Part shown: positions 23,225-38,200 of the stretch, piece by piece | Numbering within the stretch: position 1 is the stretch's first letter | How the letters are laid out: every line of letters begins with the position of its first letter | Origin: Notospermus geniculatus | Taxonomy: Eukaryota > Nemertea > Pilidiophora > Heteronemertea > Lineidae | DNA: 64,000 bases | Direction of reading: 5' to 3' | Assembly (NCBI GenBank): GCA_002633025.1 | Contig: NMRB01000074.1 | Span: 663,170 to 727,169, forward strand | Translations under genes and position numbers: made by a program | The notes under the pieces: model-generated | What the model saw: the letters and a program-made list of their open reading frames with translations, nothing else | Database searches by the model: none | What the model was told of the DNA's origin: nothing

Positions 23225-26200
23225 CTAAACACTCACATCATAGTCAGAGCTATTCTCCCCACCTTCCTCAGACTTAGTTTGCTGGGCTTTAAGGTAGACT
23301 GCATACAAAGACTGAGCTTGGTGCAGCACACGCCAGACGTTATGCTTGCGTGCCATCTTATCAAAATGCATGGCCAGATCATTATAATCGAGGTTATTAC
23401 GCATGATGTGATCCCTGTGCTGCAGTAGAAGTGTTATACACAAGAACATGAGGAAAGGATTTCCATAACCAAATTCATCTGGAGATGGTAGCTTTGGTAA
23501 TCTGTCCTTCACCTTGATAAAATCTATAGAAGGATGACCAGAACTGTTTGACTCACCTTTTGCATTCCCATTATTTTTCTCAGACTTTTTGTCTCCAGAT
23601 GTTTGGAACAAGTCTGAGACTACAGCAGGGATATCGATGTTAGAAGGTCTAACTTTGGCTTTTTTCTCAGGTGTATTTTGGGTGTTCTTGGAACACGTGC
23701 AGGGCAGTTGTTTACCAGGTGAGCCAGCCACAGGGTTTTTGTTTTGTATAGAACCATTCTGATCACCTTGGGGGTTGCCATTTTGGCAGCCAGATCCTGA
23801 CTGACACCCGTGTGAAATTCTTATGGGAGATGACGAGGCCATGGACTTGACAGAGCTACACTGTCCTGCTGGACCAGACATGCCAGACACTCCTATATGC
23901 CCAGCACTAGGCCGGTTTTTACAAGTACAAATGTCTCCTGGCTGACTAGGGGAGACTTTTCCAGGGGAATTTTCTTCAGACATTGGAGACAGTGCTTTTG
24001 GATCTACAGGTGGATGATCAGAACAAGGTTTTTTCAGGGGGTGATTAGGAGTTGCTTTTACGGGAGAGTTTGCAGGGTTTCCATCATCAGATTCAGCTCT
24101 CGACAGAGATTTCGTACGCAGTTTACCCTGGGGGGATGGGGAACGCCTTTCTGGTGAGGTAGAGGAAGACATGCTAGATGCTCTCTTGACTAGTTTATGG
24201 ATGAACTTTGCCGGCGAAGAGCGACTAGACCTTGGAGGAGACATTGGTTTAAAGGAACGGGTATTCCGAGATGGGTATTCTCTGGAATGTTCTGTTGATT
24301 CTTTATCAACCGCAGACTGTCGTGACAATCGAGGTGGATTGCCATCTTCCAATGCTCGGTCAATACTCGAAGACTTCGCCAACAACGATGACGTGACGGA
24401 GTCTTCAAATGTCAAATATTCGTGAGATTCCTCGAGGAATTTCTCCTCATCCATTGGTGTGATCGCATCATGGCTACCATTCAGGCTAACATCAGGTGAT
24501 GTTCCGTTTTTTCCAATCTGTTTGCCTTGTTCTGGTGATGCCTCACTCGGCTCCTCCACAATCAACTCAGGAGGTTCCTTAGATACTGGACTAGTTGCCT
24601 GGCGTCGGAGATGACGTAACCGTAGGTACACACTGCTTTGTCTCTGTAACGGGCAACTTGGAGATTTCGGCGATTGAGCAAGATTTCTGAGAGAGATTTC
24701 TCTCTCGACAAGATCAAGGTCAGAATCGGGAGGATCTGGTGGCAGCGAACTCCATAAAACCTCCAACATGAATAATGCATCATCAAACGGGAATTCCCGT
24801 TTCAATTCTAACAACAACCACCGATACGTAAACAACAAGTCATCGGCACCCTGGTTTTTCAAGTAGTTGAAAAATTCAGGGTCTTGATGCTGTAACAGTT
24901 CCGATAGGTGTTGAAACTTCACTGACATCACAGTGCCGTCAATCTGAAAGTTAGCTTTCATCCGCCGCATGATTGCGCAGAAACAGATATAAGCTTGAGC
25001 CTCGTCCTTCTGGATGACTAAAATCGGTGAGGCAATGTCACTCATTCCTTGGCAATAGGAGACACTGGGATGCGTTAATGCATATGTCACCAGAATATTG
25101 AACAACAAGAGAACATTCTTATTGTCATCAGATCCAGCATAGAAACTGTGAGTTCTGTCAGTCCGCAGTACATCCTTTTTCACCATATTTGCAACAAACT
25201 ATTTACTTCCTCTGAACAATTGTTCTTTTTGAATTGTTCAACCCACTCGTCTCTCATGTTGAAATACTCCTCTGATTTAGCCTTCAGGAAAGCAAATCTT
25301 TCCTGTCCAGTCAAACCCTCTGGATACACGTTCAAAATATGACGCCATACAACACGCCTTAGGGAATTTTCAACTCCACCTTTGTATATGCTGAGACGGA
25401 ATTCATGCGGCCGTACGAGCCTACCATCCATGTCTAAGTAGCTGTGGAACTCTTGGTCTGTCATTGGCGACTTCACCGGCTTGTACATTTCATCATCAAG
25501 TGTTTTCAAACCTGGAAAAAAATGTATATACATGTAGCAATTATTTTGTCACCAGCAGCTGTATAAACATTTCCCTGGTATATTTTATTACATGAACAGT
25601 ACTGAATCAACTTATACCTATGGGTGACAGACATTGCAATTATTTGTTTTATGTAAAAGCAATTTTTGAATCATCATCACCAATTACTAACCCACAGCTC
25701 GCTGAACTGTAGAAACCGTTTTCCCAATTTGGTTCGAGATGGTGTCCGTCAAGCTACCAAGGAAAGAAGGCGTGGTCTTCTCATCTTTCGCCACCTTGGG
25801 GTGTGGAATGTCATGCTGGCCGATAATGTCCCAGTCATCCAGACCTGTGATATTAAACATTATGTCAGACTTGTACTGAATGATACCTGCGAACACAGAC
25901 TGGTGTCTGCACTGGTGACGCAAATGAACCATGTACTAGCAGAATGAATAATGGCCAGTCATCATTCATCTGAACTGCTGTACTGACTTCAATGAAGTGT
26001 AATAACCCTGTCTGCATTACGTCGTCTACACAACTGGATTCAGGCTGCATGTTTTCATTCATCATCACACCATACAGTTTGAAAAAGACCACAGTCAAAG
26101 CCTATACATGTATACCAAACCAGGCATTGATACAAAGCTTTTTTGTTGGGTACAAAATTTATCCCCAGTTTTTCAAATATCCATTAAATTTTCAGCTATT

Positions 26201-29200
26201 TGTGTGGTAATGAATTAGGTTTGAGGCAGAACAATTAGACAGGCACTCAACAAACAGCGATGCACTTAATCATTTAGAAAAGTAGATTAACGCACTGAGT
26301 GAAGTATTTTGTGCAGCCTGCAGAAATCGATATGTGGTCCCAAGTGCAAACACATAGAAATATACAAGGCACAAATGCATTGGGCATTGCAAAAATGTTG
26401 AGCAAATGGAACTCGTAAAAATTCAATACTATTACCCGGTATTCCACTGGAGTGGATTCAGGGTGTCAAGAGAGCTCAAGAGGATGGAATCACATTTGAT
26501 ATTAACGTCTACAATGGCCAAATTCAATGTCACAGCTTCCAATCTGCACTCTATTTTGTGACTCGATTGACGTGCTTTTACCACTGGAGCAGTGTTCTCC
26601 ACGGGTTTTGGTCTAAGAGGGGCGGCGATGGGCTTGGTGTCGAAGGCACCGCGCGAGGAGCCAAAGGTGCCTTCTGGCGGGGGGTCTGGGGGCCCTCCCC
26701 CAGAGAAATTTGGATTTTAGGTGCTCTGAGATGCGTTTTCTGAGCATCTGAGATGCATAATTGAGCGATCTAAATCATAAATATTAAGGCGGATGAATTT
26801 TTAAGAGGGGCGGACGAATTTTTAAGAGGGGCGGGCCGTTTTTAAGAGGGGCGGATTTTGCCGTCGGTATTTTTAAGAGGGGCGGGCCGCCCTTTTTTTA
26901 ACTGGTTTGGAGAACACTGCTGGAGAATGCGATCTGCAACCATTTTAGACCAAAATAATGCTGATACAAACCTTCTTCAAATGGCTTCAGATCCACCTTC
27001 AGCCTCAAACATGGATCAGAGGCACTCAGAAATGCGGCATCGAGATCCCAGTCTGAGAGAAGGGAAGTGTAGACCTCGCGACCATGGTCGTCTTTCGTCA
27101 GATAACTGATTGTGAAGTTCCTAGAATGAGAAGAGGAGACGAGGATGAGGTGCAGGGTTATGGGTAGACTTGTCTTTCCAATACCCTAACCATTTCACGC
27201 ACTGTGTGGATCAGAGCGAGAGAGCAGAACATAACGGCTGTGTAGTGGGAGACAAGGTTATGGGGTGAGATGAGCACACACCAACAAATACATAGTTTGG
27301 TTATTGCAGTATGCCCTATAACCATTTAGGAAAGGAAAAGTGCAGCCATCACATAACAGAAGCCAGTGACGATGAAGAGTCTAATGTGGGACTGAGGATG
27401 AGCCTCCCTTCCTTTGGATGATCAAGATTTTGAGGACCGTAGTAACCCACAGGGATTCACTTGCATGCAGTAAGATTCCTTAAACCTCAGTAAAGGCAAA
27501 TGCTCAGCAACCACAACGTTTCATCTACAGATCCAATTATTTCTTAGAAGAGTCAGCAATTTTCGATATGAACTATAGTTGATGACTAAATGAGTTTTAT
27601 ATAGGAAAGTCTATATAATGTTTGGTTCCACTAGTATTCAAATGAGTGAGACAGGAGGGTTGATACATGGGTCATAATAAAGACTAGAGAGAAGGAAACA
27701 AAGGAACCACTTAGAATAAAGAACAAACACCATGACCAACCAATACTTGGAGAAGAAAATTTCCAAATCATAAAAGAGAGTTCATGTGTTAGCAGAGCCA
27801 GAACTTGCCAAAAATGATCAGCATCTGATAAGAGGGTCATGTCAAATGCATATCCTCGCCCATCTTTTATAAAGTCTCTGTAACAGAAAAAGTCTCTATA
27901 ACAGAACAAGAGCAAGTAAAACCTTAACCGTACTGATTTTTCATTCAGCTGACCTCCAGTATTTGCTTTCTCATGAAATTTATAGATGGACATCGCTCGA
28001 TAATATCACAATGTGACCTGGGTTTGTCCAATCTCGCAAACAAACACCCTCAACAGCTGTTGCCCTAATCAATACACTTTATGACCCACTTCAATTTTCC
28101 AACGCAGGGTAAATGAAGAATAATTGAAAAATTGATCCGTAATATCTCAGGAGATGCGATACAGGCATAACTTGATGGAGTCGATCTATTAAAGGATGGT
28201 TCTATGATATGTGGCGGACAACAGCCGTAAACCTTAACTTACATTTGAATTGTCAATATAGTTTTGGTGTAAGACTAAGAGTGACGACAGACGATTGCCA
28301 AAGTAATAATTTGCTTGATCTCCAGGGAAACCCAAGTAAAATGCATTCCCTAAGTCACTGAACCAATGATCACAGCAATCTTTTCATCAGGCTTTCACAT
28401 GGAACAGCCTATCCAAGATACAGTGAGAGTGAACGGGCCGATTTCACAAAGGGTGTTTAAGACTTAGACGCGTGTAACTTCACTAAATGCACGCACTTCC
28501 ACCATGCATTTGAGGAAGTTACACGCGTCTAAGTCTTAAACACTCCCTTTGTGAAATCGGCCCTACATGTCTGGACATTGTGGGGGATACGATAGCTTTT
28601 CAATGCCCTTCGCTTCCCTCTAATGACATTTTAAACAATCAAACTTACATGTTATAATCTGTGTGACTGGCTGCCTCCTTGCTCAACAAGAAGAAATAAT
28701 TCCCATATGCGAATTCACAACTTGAAAGTGGGCTAATCTCCATTTTCTCATAACTCGTCAATGGGCTGTCCTCACAGCTGGACAAGGGACTGTCCTCCAT
28801 CTTGTCCGAATTTGAAAGTCTACTGTCGTCTGCTTTCTCACATTCACAACTCCACAGTGGACTGTCACCTGTTTTCTTCTTCATTTTTGTTTCAGGATAC
28901 ATGGCTTCCTTTGTAATTCCTTTCACCAAAGTGAATACATGAGCAAACGTTCAGCTATGATCTAAATCTCAAGGTCTAAGTTTGGAAGTCAGGTGACGAT
29001 GTGCTGAAATTACCACCTGACTGTGCTAACTTTCACAGCTGAGTGAAGCCAAGTCTGTTGTGTCACCTGACTTTAGATACGAATATCCGCCAATTAAATT
29101 GAATAGCAACTGTCAAGCTGTTATACATGAATAAGAAGCTCCAGTCAGAACCCAGCAAACGAATGTGATACACCTGAATCACAAATCAGTATTATTCTAC

Positions 29201-32200
29201 AGTAGAGTAAAATGCAAGAATGATAGACGACTTAAAAGTGGAAATCACAAGAAAATCTGTACTACCAAACATTCTTACGCAAGCGAATGATACTAATCTA
29301 CAGGATACTAGTAAGTCCAGCCCGACAAGAGAATGAATGGAGGACAAATACTTTAAAGTCAGCTGTTCGAAATCACAAGTGTCATTCATGCCGGATAAAA
29401 AAGGTCAGGAGAACTATATATTAGTTCATGATCTTCGACATGTCCTCACCCACTATTGATAAATAGTGGTTAGTAATACAGTGTATTTCACAACAGAGTG
29501 GCTACCTGTCTTTGTTATCATGTGACTATCTATCAAGTGAAGACAAGATTTCATTGACTGGTTTATGGTTCATGTGATCCATAAGTCACAATGCACTAAA
29601 TTCATAATTCATAAAGATCCTTTGAAGTTGGCCTGCTGAGTAATCCAAATTGAAACTACCAGAATTTTACCCCATCAACCATATTCTGAGAAATTATCTT
29701 AGTTGTTAGTGTACATCCAGAAAGTAACATAAGAATTCATTTGGCAGATTTTGCCGTTGGTGGAAGAAGCCCAGAACTGAAGCCAACTGACAGTGACACA
29801 CTCCACTCGAACTCCTGGAGAGAACTGACTCGCCCACTGAAAATTGGAACAGATCTTAAGCCTGAGACCTCAAATCCTTGCAACACAATAAGTACATGTA
29901 CAGAGAATTGATCCCTTCATGAAGGTCATCTGACTTGACTGAAGTGGACAACTCCAAGACAGTGTTGATAAGTTCACATCCTTGAAATTATTGAGTCATT
30001 TACAAAACACCTTCAAAGAAGTCACTTGAGAGAATCCGTTTATAGACATTTCCTGACCTTTTCCTGTTTACCACAACTTCGTTTTTCTTTGCACCCCACG
30101 TTTCACAAGGAAATGCAAAACCAGGAAAAATACATCAAAAAATTGGACCGGACAGTCTCAATGCATGCAGGCCTTTATATTCCCCCAAATTAACGACGTT
30201 TAACGTCGGAGCCCAAATTAAGGGCACCCAAATTTGAGTCTTGTTTTACATGTAAATGGGAATCTCAGATGCCTGGAAATGGTGTCATTTACTTCCTCTG
30301 AACAATTGTTCTTTTTGAATTGTTCAACCCACTCGTCTCTCATGTTGAAATACTCCTCTGATTTAGCCTTCAGGAAAGCGAATCTTTCCTGTCCAGTCAA
30401 ACCCTCTGGATACACATTCAAAATATGACGCCATACAACACGCCGTAGGGAATTTTCAACTCCGCCTTTGTATATGCTGAGACGGAATTCATGCGGCCGT
30501 ACGAGCCTACCATCCATGTCTAAGTAGCTGTGGAACTCTTGGTCAGTCATTGGCGACTTCACAGGCTTGTACATTTCATCATCAAGTGTTTTCAAACCTA
30601 GAAAAAAATGTATATACATGTAGCAATTATTTTGTCACCAGCAGCTGTATAAACATTTCCCTGGTATATTTTATTACATGAGCTGTACTGAATCAACTTA
30701 TACCTATGGGTGACAGACATTGCAATTATTTGTTTTATGTAAAAGCAGTTTTTGAATCATCATCACCAATTACTAACCCACAGCTCGCTGAACTGTAGAA
30801 ACCGTTTTCCCAATTTGGTTCGAGATGGTGTCCGTCAAGCTACCAAGGAAAGAAGGCGTGGTCTTCTCATCTTTCGCCACCTTGGGGTGCGGAATGTCAT
30901 GCTGGCCGATAATGTCCCAGTCATCCAGACCTGTGATATTAAACATTATGTCAGACATGTACTGAATGATACCTGCGAACACAGACTGGTGTCTGCACTG
31001 GTGACGCTAATGAACCATGTACTAGCAGAATGAATAATGGCCAGTCATCATTCATCTGAACTGCTGTACTGACTTCAATGAAGTGTAATAACCCTGTCTG
31101 CATTACGTCGTCTACACAACTGGATTCAGGCTGCTTGTTTTCATTCATCATCACACCATACAGTAGGAGAAAGACCACAGTCAATGCTTTCAATAGCCTA
31201 TATACCAAACCAGGCATTGATACAAAGCTTTTTTTGTTGTGTACAAAATTTATTCCCAGTTTTTCAAATATCCATTAAATTTTCAGCTATTTGTGTGGTA
31301 ATGAATTAGTTTGAGGCAGAACAATTAGACAGGCACTCAACAAACAGCGATGCACTTAATCATTTAGAAAAGTACATTAACGCACTGAGTGAAGTATTTT
31401 GTGCAGCCTGCAGAAATCGATATGTGGTCCCAAGTGCAAACACACAGAAATATACAAGGCACAAATGCATTGCAAAAATGTTGAGCAAATGGAACTCGTA
31501 AAAATTCAATACTATTATTCCACTGGAGTGGATTCAGGGTGTCAAGAGAGCTCAAGAGGATGGAATCACATTTGATATTAACGTCTACAATGGCCAAATT
31601 CAATGTCACAGCTTCTAATCTGCACTCAATTTTGTGACTCGATTGACATGCTTTACCACTGGAGAACGTGATCTGCAACCATTTTAGACCCAAATAATGC
31701 TGATACAAACCTTCTTCAAATGGCTTCAGATCCACCTTCAGCCTCAAACATGGATCAGAGGCACTCAGAAATGCGGCATCAAGATCCCAGTCTGAGAGAA
31801 GGGAAGTGTAGACCTCGCGACCATGGTCGTCTTTCGTCAGATAACTGATTGTGAAGTTCCTAGAATGAGAAGAGGAGACGAGGATGAGGTTCAGGGTTAT
31901 TGGTAGACTTCAGACGTACATTGTCTTTTCAATACCTTAACCATTTCACGCACTGTGTGGATCAGAGCGAGAGAGCAGAACATAACGGCTGTGTAGTGGG
32001 GTTATGGGGTGAGATGAGCACACACCAACAAATACACAGTTTGGTTATTGCAGTATGCCCTATAACCAAAGGAAAGGAAAAGTGCAGCCATCACATAACA
32101 GAAGCCAGTGATGATGAAGAGTCTAATGTGGGACTGAGGATGAGCCTCCCTTCCTTTGGATGATCAAGATTTTGAGGACCGTAAAGTAACCCACAGGGAT

Positions 32201-35200
32201 TCACTTGCATGCAGTAAGATTCCTTAAACCTCAGTAAAGGCAAATGCTCAGCAACCACAATGTTTCATCTACAGATCCAATTATTTCTTAGAAGAGTCAG
32301 CAATTTTCGATATGAACTATAGTTGATGACTAAATGAGTGTTATATAGGAGAGTCTATATAATGTTTGGTTCCACCAGTATTCAAATGAGTGAGACAGGA
32401 GGGTTGATACATGGGTCATAATAAAGACTAGAGACGGACTAGAGAGAAGGAAACAAAGGAACCACTTAGAATAAAGAACAAACACCATGACCAACCAATA
32501 CTTGGAGAAGAAAATTTCCAAATCATAAAAGAGAGTTCATGTGTTAGCAGAGCCAGAACTTGCCAAAAATGATCAGCATCTGATAAGAGGGTCATGTCAA
32601 ATGCATATCCTCGCCCATCTTTTATAAAGTCTCTGTAACAGAAAAAGTCTCTATAACAGAACAAGAACAGTAAAACCTTAACCGTACTGATTTTTCATTC
32701 AGCTGACCTCCAGTATTTGCTTTCTCATGAAATTTATAGATGGACATCGCTCGATAATATCACAATGTGACCCGGGTTTGTCCAATCTCGCAAACAAACA
32801 CCCTCAACAGCTGTTGCCCTAATCAATACACTTTATGACCCACTTCAATTTTCCAACGCAGGGTAAATGAAGAATAATTGAATGAAATGGTCCATGGACC
32901 ATGTGCTCACCGGGTTGGACATAATAGTCCAATGACAGAGGGAGGTACATATCAGTTATGAGCAATCTCGGTAAAGTTTCAGATCAATAGCCCCAGCGGT
33001 TACGAAACGTGCCCTGCTAACGGAACACGACGACGACGACGGACGACGCCGGACGACGACGGACGACGGACGCTTCCCCATCGTAATAGCTCACCACGGT
33101 GAGCTAAAAATTGATCCGTAATATCTCAGGAGATGCGATACAGGCATAACTTGATGGAGTCGATCTATTAAAGGATTGGCTCTATGATATGTGGCGGACA
33201 ACAGCCGTAAACCTACATTTGAATTGTCAATATAGTTTTGGTGTAAGACTAAGAGTGACGACAGACGATTGCCAAAGTAATAATTTGCTTGATCTCCAGA
33301 GAAACCCAAGTAAAATAAATGCATCCCCAAAGTCACTGAACCAATGATCACAGCAATCTTTTCATCAGGCTTTCACATGGAACAGCCTATCCAAGATACA
33401 GTGAGAGTGAACATGTCTGGACATTGTGGGGGATACGATAGCTTTTCAATGCCCTTCGATTCCCTCTAATGACATAATCAAACTTACATGTTATAATCTG
33501 TGTGACTGGCTGCCTCCTTGCTCAACAAGAAGAAATAATTCCCATATGCGAATTCACAACTTGAAAGTGGGCTAATCTCCATTTTCTCATAACTCGTCAA
33601 TGGGCTGTCCTCACAGCTGGACAAGGGACTGTCCTCCATCTTGTCCGAATTTGAAAGTCTACTGTCGTCTGCTTTCTCACATTCACAACTCCACAGTGGA
33701 CTGTCACCTGTTTTCTTCTTCATTTTTGTTTCAGGATACATGGCTTCCTTTGTAATTCCTTTCACCAAAGTGAATACATGAGCAAACGTTCAGCTATGAT
33801 CTAAATCTCAAGGTCTAAGTTTGGAAGTCAGGTGACAATGTGCTGAAATTAGCACCTGACTGTGCTAACTTTCACAGCTGAGTGAAGCCAAGTCTGTTGT
33901 ATCACCTTACTTTAGATACGAATATCTGCCAATTAAATTGAATAGCAACTGTCAAGCTGTTATACATGAATAAGAAGCTCCAGTCAGAACCCAGCAAACG
34001 AATGTGATACACCTGAATCACAAATCAGTACTATTCTACAGTAGAGTAAAATCCTGCCTGCAAGAATGATAGACGACTTAATATCTACTAACAAAAATTC
34101 ATACGTGAGCGAATGATACTAATCTACAGGATACTAGTAAGTCCAGCCAGACAAGAGAATGAATGGAGGACAAAATACTTTAAAGTCAGCTGTTCGAAAT
34201 CACAAGTGTCATTCATGCCGGATAAAAAAGGTCAGGAGAACTATATATTAGTTCATGATCTTCGACATGTCCTCACCCACTATTGATAAATAGTGGTTAG
34301 TAATATTTCACAACAGAGTGGCTACCTGTCTTTGTTATCATGTGACTATCTATCAAGTGAAGACAAGATTTCATTGACTGGTTTATGGTTAACCTGAAAA
34401 TCATGTGATCTGTAAGTCACAATGCACTAAATTCATAATTCATAAAGATCCTCTGAAGTTGGCCTGCTGAGTAATCCAAATTGAAACTACCAGAATTTCA
34501 TCCCATCAACCATATTCTGAGAAATTATCTTAGTTGTTAGTGTACATCCAGAAAGTAACATAAGAATTCATTTGGCAGATTTTGCCGTTGGTGGAAGAAG
34601 CCCAGAACTGAAGCCAACTGAGAGTGACACACTCCACTCGAACTCCTGGAGAGAACTGACTTGCCCACTGAAAATTGGAACAGATCTTAAGCCTGAGACC
34701 TCAAATCCTTGCAACACAATAAGTACATGTACACAGAATTGATTCATCCCTTCATGAAGGTCATCTGACTTGACTGAAGTGGACAACTCCAAGACAGTGT
34801 TGATAAGTTCACATCCTTGAAATTATTGAGTCATTTACAAAACACCTTCAAAGAAGTCACTTGAGAGAATCTGTTTATAGACATTTCCTGACCTTTTCCT
34901 GTTTACCACAACTTCGTTTTTCTTTGCACCCCACGTTTCACAAGCAAATGCGAAACCAGGAAAAATACATCAAAAAATTGGACCGGACAGTCTCAATGCA
35001 TGTACATGTATCTCTCATCTCAATGATGAAGTAATTATGCAGTTACTCATATCCTCAGTTGTAAGGTCAAGCACTTCTACAAATAGAAACACAGAGGAGC
35101 CTTATTATATACCGGTAATATAAATGGTGTCGCATGCTGAAAAATACACTGAAATCATGTCCTTTGTTGCAAAACAAATAGAGTGGTCAAGTCATGTCAC

Positions 35201-38200
35201 ATAATGTCATCCTTTAGAAACCATCTCTATGACCAAGTATAGTTTGCCTCCGCATCTGATTCATGAAAGCTTCAGAGCAAATAATGTATCCAGTGCCCAG
35301 CATCTCGTTTTACAACACAACAGAATTCATACACACTCCACCAAAAGCCTGAAATGATTCATCTGCACATTACACTTGGTAAAGATTAGGCAAACAACTT
35401 CACCACGCACTTCTCCACCGAATTTAATATCTCCTAGTGTATGTAAGCGACTCCTGTCTCCATCCAAAAAATTGATCGCTAGCCTTCAGAGACGATGCAT
35501 ATCACAATTAGCAAACAAAATGAGATATCACAATGACAAATTTGTCATCTGACAGTTCGTTTTCTCCAAAATGCAAATATTCTGGCTGTGACGTTAATCT
35601 GCATTCTCATGAGGTTCAGCTGAAGTGCTCAATGTCATTTTCAGAATCGAAATTCTTGACTGCACTGCATTTGGATACAGGCAGGGTATGTCTGTGCGCA
35701 TGATAAATTTTGCTTGTGCTTCATCATTATTAGCTTTGTTGTATAACTGGTACTTTCTCATCCTTGTCACCCACACAGAGATCCACCTGAGCAGTTTAAT
35801 TTTCTTAGAGAAAGAATCCTTCATCACGTGACAACCACCCCTCAACCGAGTGATCAAGACTATGTCCTACATAATTCTGTCATCAATAACAAATTGTTTT
35901 CTTATCAATCAAACTATCCGAGCACCATATCATTTAGTCTTATCATCTGATGGCGAGAGGTCCCTTGAGTGGTCCGAGTATGTCAAAATAAGTTGATTTA
36001 TTTCAAGGATGTTTATGAAAAGCCTTGTAAAGATCAGACACCTCTTAACCTGGTGATGCCATCAAAAAGCACAATCAAAATCCAGTTGATTCCTACAGTA
36101 AAAATATCTGTAATTCAAAACTGTTTGTTCATCCATCAAAGTCCACACAATCAGAGAGGTCCCTCGAGTACACTAGACCTCAAAGTGGTCATATTTCTAC
36201 TTTTCAGAACAAAACAAAAGAATCCCTTCAAATATCTATCACCTGATGCCGATCATTCAATGAACCATTCACCAAAGAAATTCCCAATCGCTGTAAATGT
36301 TTATGAACCAAATCCACAGGCAACATGTCAGCCATTGGTGGTCTTCCATACCAGATGTGCACTGGTACACACACACAGATTAAGTTCATGCGTACACACA
36401 CCATAACCGGCAGTAAATCATATGCTCTGAAACCGGTCAATAATCTCAATGGGATAGACACGCTCACTTTATTTCAAGGCCCTGGTACAATCTGGTGGGG
36501 ATGGTGTCATAATCAATCGACAAGGATCAACTAACACAATCTAAGCATTTCTGATCACCTGCTCTGTTCATACTTCCTATAGGCCTATGGAACACACCCC
36601 AATTTATGTCCATGGAAACTACCACATAAGATATTAAAAACCCAGATTTCTGAAGAAAAAAACAATGGGACTGGGAGTCTCCTGAAAATGGACACTCCGG
36701 GTCGTATTCATAAAGCGGTTCTATCTTTAGAACCATCTTAGGCCGGTTCCAAGTGTGCTTCACCAGTACACTTGGAACCGGCCTACATATAAGACGGTTC
36801 TAACGATAGAACCGCTTTATGAATACGACCCTCCATGTCCAAGTTTACTACACAGGTCCTTAATCTGTCCCTACATTGGACTGCAAATCACAATTTCTGA
36901 CGTGACGTCATGGCATATGCCCGAGTTGACTATGTGGTGGGTTGAAATTCAAGGTATCACTTCAACATGCATGATAGGTACCACTTTGGCAGATGGTAAT
37001 CATTTGATTTTACCGTCAGAATTGGATGGTAACGAATAAAGGACAAGGAGACATTAATAAATGAAAGTGCCATGTCACCAAAAGTGCTGCCATCTATATC
37101 GTGACTCATCACATCAAACAAGGAGGTCTAATCAGAGCAGAGATGCAACCGGTACAACAAATATTGACGCTTTAGAGATGTGAGAAAGGATGGGCTTAAT
37201 CACCAGCTTGCAATTCTATGGCCATGGATACCCCACCAGATTTATCCCCTGAATCACAGTTGAAATGTCTGCCATTTATATGACGCATTGAAATGAAAAC
37301 ATGTGATATTCAGTTAGAAATTGATATATCATTTTACACCATATTGCATACAGTATCAATTATTTCAAGTTGGTATTTCATTGTCATGAGAAAAAACGTG
37401 ACTTATTCAATCAGTTAGGAATTGATTAGCCATTAACACCACATTGCATTGCAATATCTTCAAGTTGGTGCTGGGGCCAGATGAGAAACAGGAGTGACAC
37501 ACTCCAGACATTAAACTATGATTTTTGAACACAGACCTAGAGATCAGTGATGGAAACTGGTCAAGTTACACTCAGTCAGTGTCTGTGGTGGTGGTTTGCC
37601 TTCCTTTGAATTTTTAGCTGATTTCCCTCAACACTGGTATGACCAATCTGCAAGTCTAACCTGGATGTAACTTACCCCTTTATATCAAAAGCTCTTGACA
37701 GGAGATTCTGGAGAACCTCATGAGATGTGATCTGAGGGTCAATGCTGAACTTCTTATATTCTGGCTGGACCAGACCATCACACTTCTGAAAGAAAGTAAT
37801 AATACATGTACCGGTACTAATTATAAATGAGGCATTTAGAATAGCACTTTCCACAAGGTACCGGTAACACAAGTGCAAGCAACTTTTTTCTCATAAGTTT
37901 TAATACATTACACCACTACCCACAGACTGCAGGTCACTGGATAATAAGGTCAAAATAAGCATATACAAAACACGGTATTGGTGTACTGCCAACAACATGT
38001 TACATTGTACCAGCATCGATTATTTCCATTGTAAGGACCCACAACAGTAACAGCTGTTACTTAAATCATGAGACAGAACACACCTACGGGGAAATCATGC
38101 ATGCCAAGCAATTTACAATGGAGATTTGAACTAGAACTGAGGTCACTGCTCAATTCATGTATGCACAAACGGCTCATAGTAGCCGTGGTTACACTACATA

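Larger units (their letters stand above)
25199..30169. repeat. TBC1D25 duplicated block, copy A (exons 3-5 and intron 2 part)
   Basis: This block matches 30288-35001 in direct orientation. It starts at intron 5 donor position +6 (minus strand) and ends at GACCGGACAGTCTCAATGCA. It differs from copy B by scattered substitutions and by two insertions found only here (26590-26919 and 28435-28563). Confidence 0.88.
30288..35001. repeat. TBC1D25 duplicated block, copy B (exons 3'-5')
   Basis: It contains exon 5' (30597-30293), exon 4' (30930-30778) and exon 3' (31859-31711), each of the same length as in copy A and with intact splice sites. It also carries a repeat insertion (about 32882-33107) lacking in copy A. 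About 118 bp between the blocks (30170-30287) looks like intron 5 sequence that copy A lost. Confidence 0.88.

Noticed and set aside
27631-27993. Minus-strand frame with RDFIKDGRGYAFDMTLLSDADHFW, at first sight like the TBC1D25 SYL..D segment
   Set aside because: The true exon with NFTISYLTKDDHG lies at 27120-26972 in the correct phase. This frame lacks matching splice phases and is intronic.
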